A DNA stretch of 64,000 bases from Catenaria anguillulae PL171 (lineage: Eukaryota > Blastocladiomycota > Blastocladiomycetes > Blastocladiales > Catenariaceae), in NCBI GenBank assembly GCA_002102555.1, contig MCFL01000002.1, forward strand, positions 372,001 through 436,000, in the 5' to 3' direction. A program made the translations under genes and the position numbers. Below the pieces are notes generated by a model. The model searched no databases, was not told where the DNA came from, and saw only the letters and a list, made by a program, of their open reading frames with translations. Every line of letters starts with the position of its first letter. Within the stretch, counting starts at the first letter, position 1. Shown here piece by piece: positions 61,680-64,000 of this stretch.

Positions 61680-63584
61680 ATGTCCCAACACCCTGCCTTC
61701 ATGGATCAACCTTCCCCTTCCTCGCCCGCAGACCTCTCAAATCGAGTCGGGTGGAACTATTGGCTCCGCTTCCACCCTTGGGCCGTTACAGCGTTGGTCG
61801 CCTTTGTCATTTGGGTCGATATGGTTGTCTGTGCGTCAACGTTTATGCTTGAATCGTTGGCGTTGCAAGCATACCTACACTGACGGACGACACTTCCTGA
61901 CTTGATAAACATGTAGATTCGGCCGTCGTTCCGATTCTTCCTGACATTGTCCTCAACAAGCTCGGGTTGACGAGTACACACACGGGTATTCTTGTCGGGC
62001 TGTATGGTGCGTGCATCTTCCTTCTCTGACTGACTTGGGCTGCTGCTGTCCAGGCTTTCTCATCAGCAACGCTGCTTGAATATGTGTCTCTTTCTCCATC
62101 AGCTCTCGGCATGATTCTCTTCACCCCCGTCTTTGGATATTGGTCCGACTCGAAACAGGACCGCAAACTACCCATTCTTGTCTCGCTCGCCGGACTCATC
62201 CTTTCGTCGCTCCTATTCATCTTCTGCACGGAGTACTGGCACTTTATGCTCGTCCGATTCGTCCAAGGCGTCGCCGCCGCGGGCAACTGGACCGTGGGAC
62301 TCGCCCTTGCCAACGATGTGTTCCCGAACGAGCAACTTGGCACAGTGATGGGCGTTGTGCTGAGTGCCATGAATTTTGGATACCTTGCGGGCCCGATTGT
62401 TGGCGGTTTACTCTATGACAAGGTCAGCTACAACTCGCCATTCTACTTCTTCATGGCCGTGACTGCCGTGGCGGTGGTTTTCCGGTTGGCCGTGGACGAG
62501 TCGGTTGCAGTCGAGTACAAGATTCAGTACCTCAACAATACCGTGGGTGGGATAGCACTCGCACAAGCGCGCAAAGAAAAGGAGCTCGAGTCGGAAAGTG
62601 GGTCGCTTGTCTGCGACGCCTCTGCCGCTGCTGCTGTTGCCCAGGCAGGAGTTGATCGGGGAGAAAATGTGACCATGCGCGAGTTGCTCGTGGGCCGTCC
62701 AGTGTGGGTGAATTGTGTGGCCATTATCGTGTGCGGTATCGTCCAGTCGGGTTTGGAGCCGGTGCTTCCTCCTTACATGACGGAGCACTTTGGTACCTCC
62801 GTCTCGGATAATGGGCTTCTCTTTCTTGCCGTGTCGATTCCTGGTCTTGTGATGGCCCCACTTGGTTCGTTATCTTCCCATTTTCCCACGCTTCCAATTT
62901 TGCCGTCATTGAACATTATCATCATCTGCATACGTCTAGCTGGCCACTGGTATGACAAGTACAATGGCCGCCAGCTCATGATCCTCGGCCTCGTTCTCAC
63001 TGCTATCGCCACTCCATTGATTGCGCTCATGCCAACCTTGCTCTGGGTCATTGTCTCGCTCGTCGTTTTCGGCATCATCTTCCCCATCGCATTGACGCCG
63101 CCCTTGCCCGAGATGGGGGTGTACGTCAACACGCTGTATCCCGCCGCCGCGGGCCGAGTCTATTCCATGTTTACGATCGCATTTTCGGTTGCGCTCTTCA
63201 TTGGTACGCCAAATCTGATTTCGCCCATGCTCTTCTTTCAATTCGCTCACCCTCTTGCCCTCGACATTGTTAGGTCCCATCATGGCCGGCGCCGTGTATG
63301 ACGCCATCGGCCTGCTTGTATGCTTTATCATCCTCGGGTCACTCTGCCTTTTGACTGCCGTGCTCTACTGGTGGTACGATTTGCGTCAAGGTCGCGATGA
63401 GGCAGGGCAACATGCGACTTCGGTCCCCGTTTCCGACCGCGAAAGCGACGTGACGATTGCCGGTGCACAGGGTGATGACATTGAAGCAGTAAGCGCAGGT
63501 CAGATTGCCAATGTGCCAACTTTTGCCGAGTTTTACTTGCAGTCCAGAGCAGCTTCGACGACGGAGAGCACTACTGCTGTGTGA
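61680..63584 (+). CDS. MFS drug:H+ antiporter (DHA1) family transporter
   Basis: Five exons (61680-61830, 61917-62006, 62103-62864, 62940-63203, 63274-63584; donors GTGCGT, GTGCGT, GTTCGT, GTACGC) join in perfect frame to 525 residues with about 12 hydrophobic spans. The loop 2-3 signature is GYWSDSKQDRKLP, motif C-like sequence is NFGYLAGPIVGGLLYD, and the second half has GHWYDKYNGRQLMI and GRVYSMFTIAFS. The pattern YSAVVPILPDIV in span 1 and the overall layout resemble vesicular amine transporter (SLC18)-like and fungal DHA1 proteins. Substrate cannot be inferred. Start ATG 61680-61682; acidic C-terminal tail. Confidence 0.92.
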
Positions 63585-64000
63585 TTTTTGTCCCAGTTGG
63601 TATATGCCCGCGTATCCGCATTCATGACTTGCGGCCTTCCCACTCCCTTTGCAGATTTTCGGATTTTGTAGACTTTTGTCGCAACGTTGGCGTGAATTCT
63701 TGTATATATACACGTTTCCCAGACACCATGGGCACCCAAGTACATATGACAATGTAGGAGACATGTCTCACGCGTCTTTGGATTGATCGCGTTGTCCGCG
63801 AAACTTTTTTATGTCTGACACCCCCGCTTCCGTCATGCTTTCGGGTTGGATGCTTAACTGCAAGGACACGTCCAGATATACCGTTTGGCCCAGGCTTTCG
63901 ATTCTCCGCAGAGCGGCCCGCCAATCGAGTTTGAGCCATCACATTCCTTGCCCCGATTCCGATGAGGATCGGTTGATGTCAGGAAGCGCTCCAATCTAAC
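63585..64000. other. Terminal stretch of the window
   Basis: About 400 bp after the transporter. A short open frame on the plus strand (63811-63999) runs off the window edge without recognisable features. Confidence 0.35.

Overview
The window reads as nuclear DNA of an early-diverging, zoosporic (flagellated) fungus. It is GC-rich, compact and carries genes on both strands. Most genes are split by short introns (about 60-120 bp). Fungal-type genes (Axl2-like, anillin/Bud4-like, eIF4B/Tif3, Gtr1, Hap5/NF-YC, external NADH dehydrogenase) lie beside genes that Dikarya have generally lost: meckelin/TMEM67 of the ciliary transition zone, a KIF12-like kinesin, and two vitamin B12-handling genes (MMADHC and MMAA). 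That mix fits Blastocladiomycota or Chytridiomycota. I cannot name the species.

Layout. 1-19 kb: NSUN5/Rcm1 rRNA methyltransferase (5' end cut by the window), 2-oxodicarboxylate carrier, meckelin, KIF12-like kinesin, EF-hand type II NADH dehydrogenase, a small novel membrane protein, a PH-domain protein, a mitochondrial Trm61-like tRNA methyltransferase and a Ser/Pro-rich hypothetical. 20-34 kb: a convergent MMADHC/MMAA pair, Rpb10, the PP2A B55 subunit Cdc55, a MYST acetyltransferase with PHD fingers, Sec22 and an anillin-like PH protein. 34-48.5 kb: a USP15-type deubiquitinase whose N terminus appears fused to Prp6-like HAT repeats, eIF4B, Gtr1 Rag GTPase, a tandem pair of ankyrin-like genes (one degenerate) and NF-YC. 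50-64 kb: a large Axl2-like membrane protein, a disordered hypothetical, mitochondrial bL35, a Gag-like retroelement remnant, an acidic hypothetical and an MFS transporter.

Genes that work together: meckelin and the kinesin point to a flagellum. MMADHC and MMAA belong to the mitochondrial and cytosolic B12 pathway that serves methylmalonyl-CoA mutase and methionine synthase. The carrier, the NADH dehydrogenase, bL35m and the Trm61-like enzyme are mitochondrial. Cdc55, Gtr1, anillin and Axl2-like proteins belong to growth control and cortex or septum organisation.

Two window-wide properties affect every model. First, many conserved genes contain one or more single-base frame slips, although the protein resumes correctly in another frame. 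This looks like sequence error more than gene decay. Second, 5' splice sites are mostly GTNCGT or GTATGT rather than GTAAGT. Exon coordinates below were read by eye from splice motifs and reading-frame phase.
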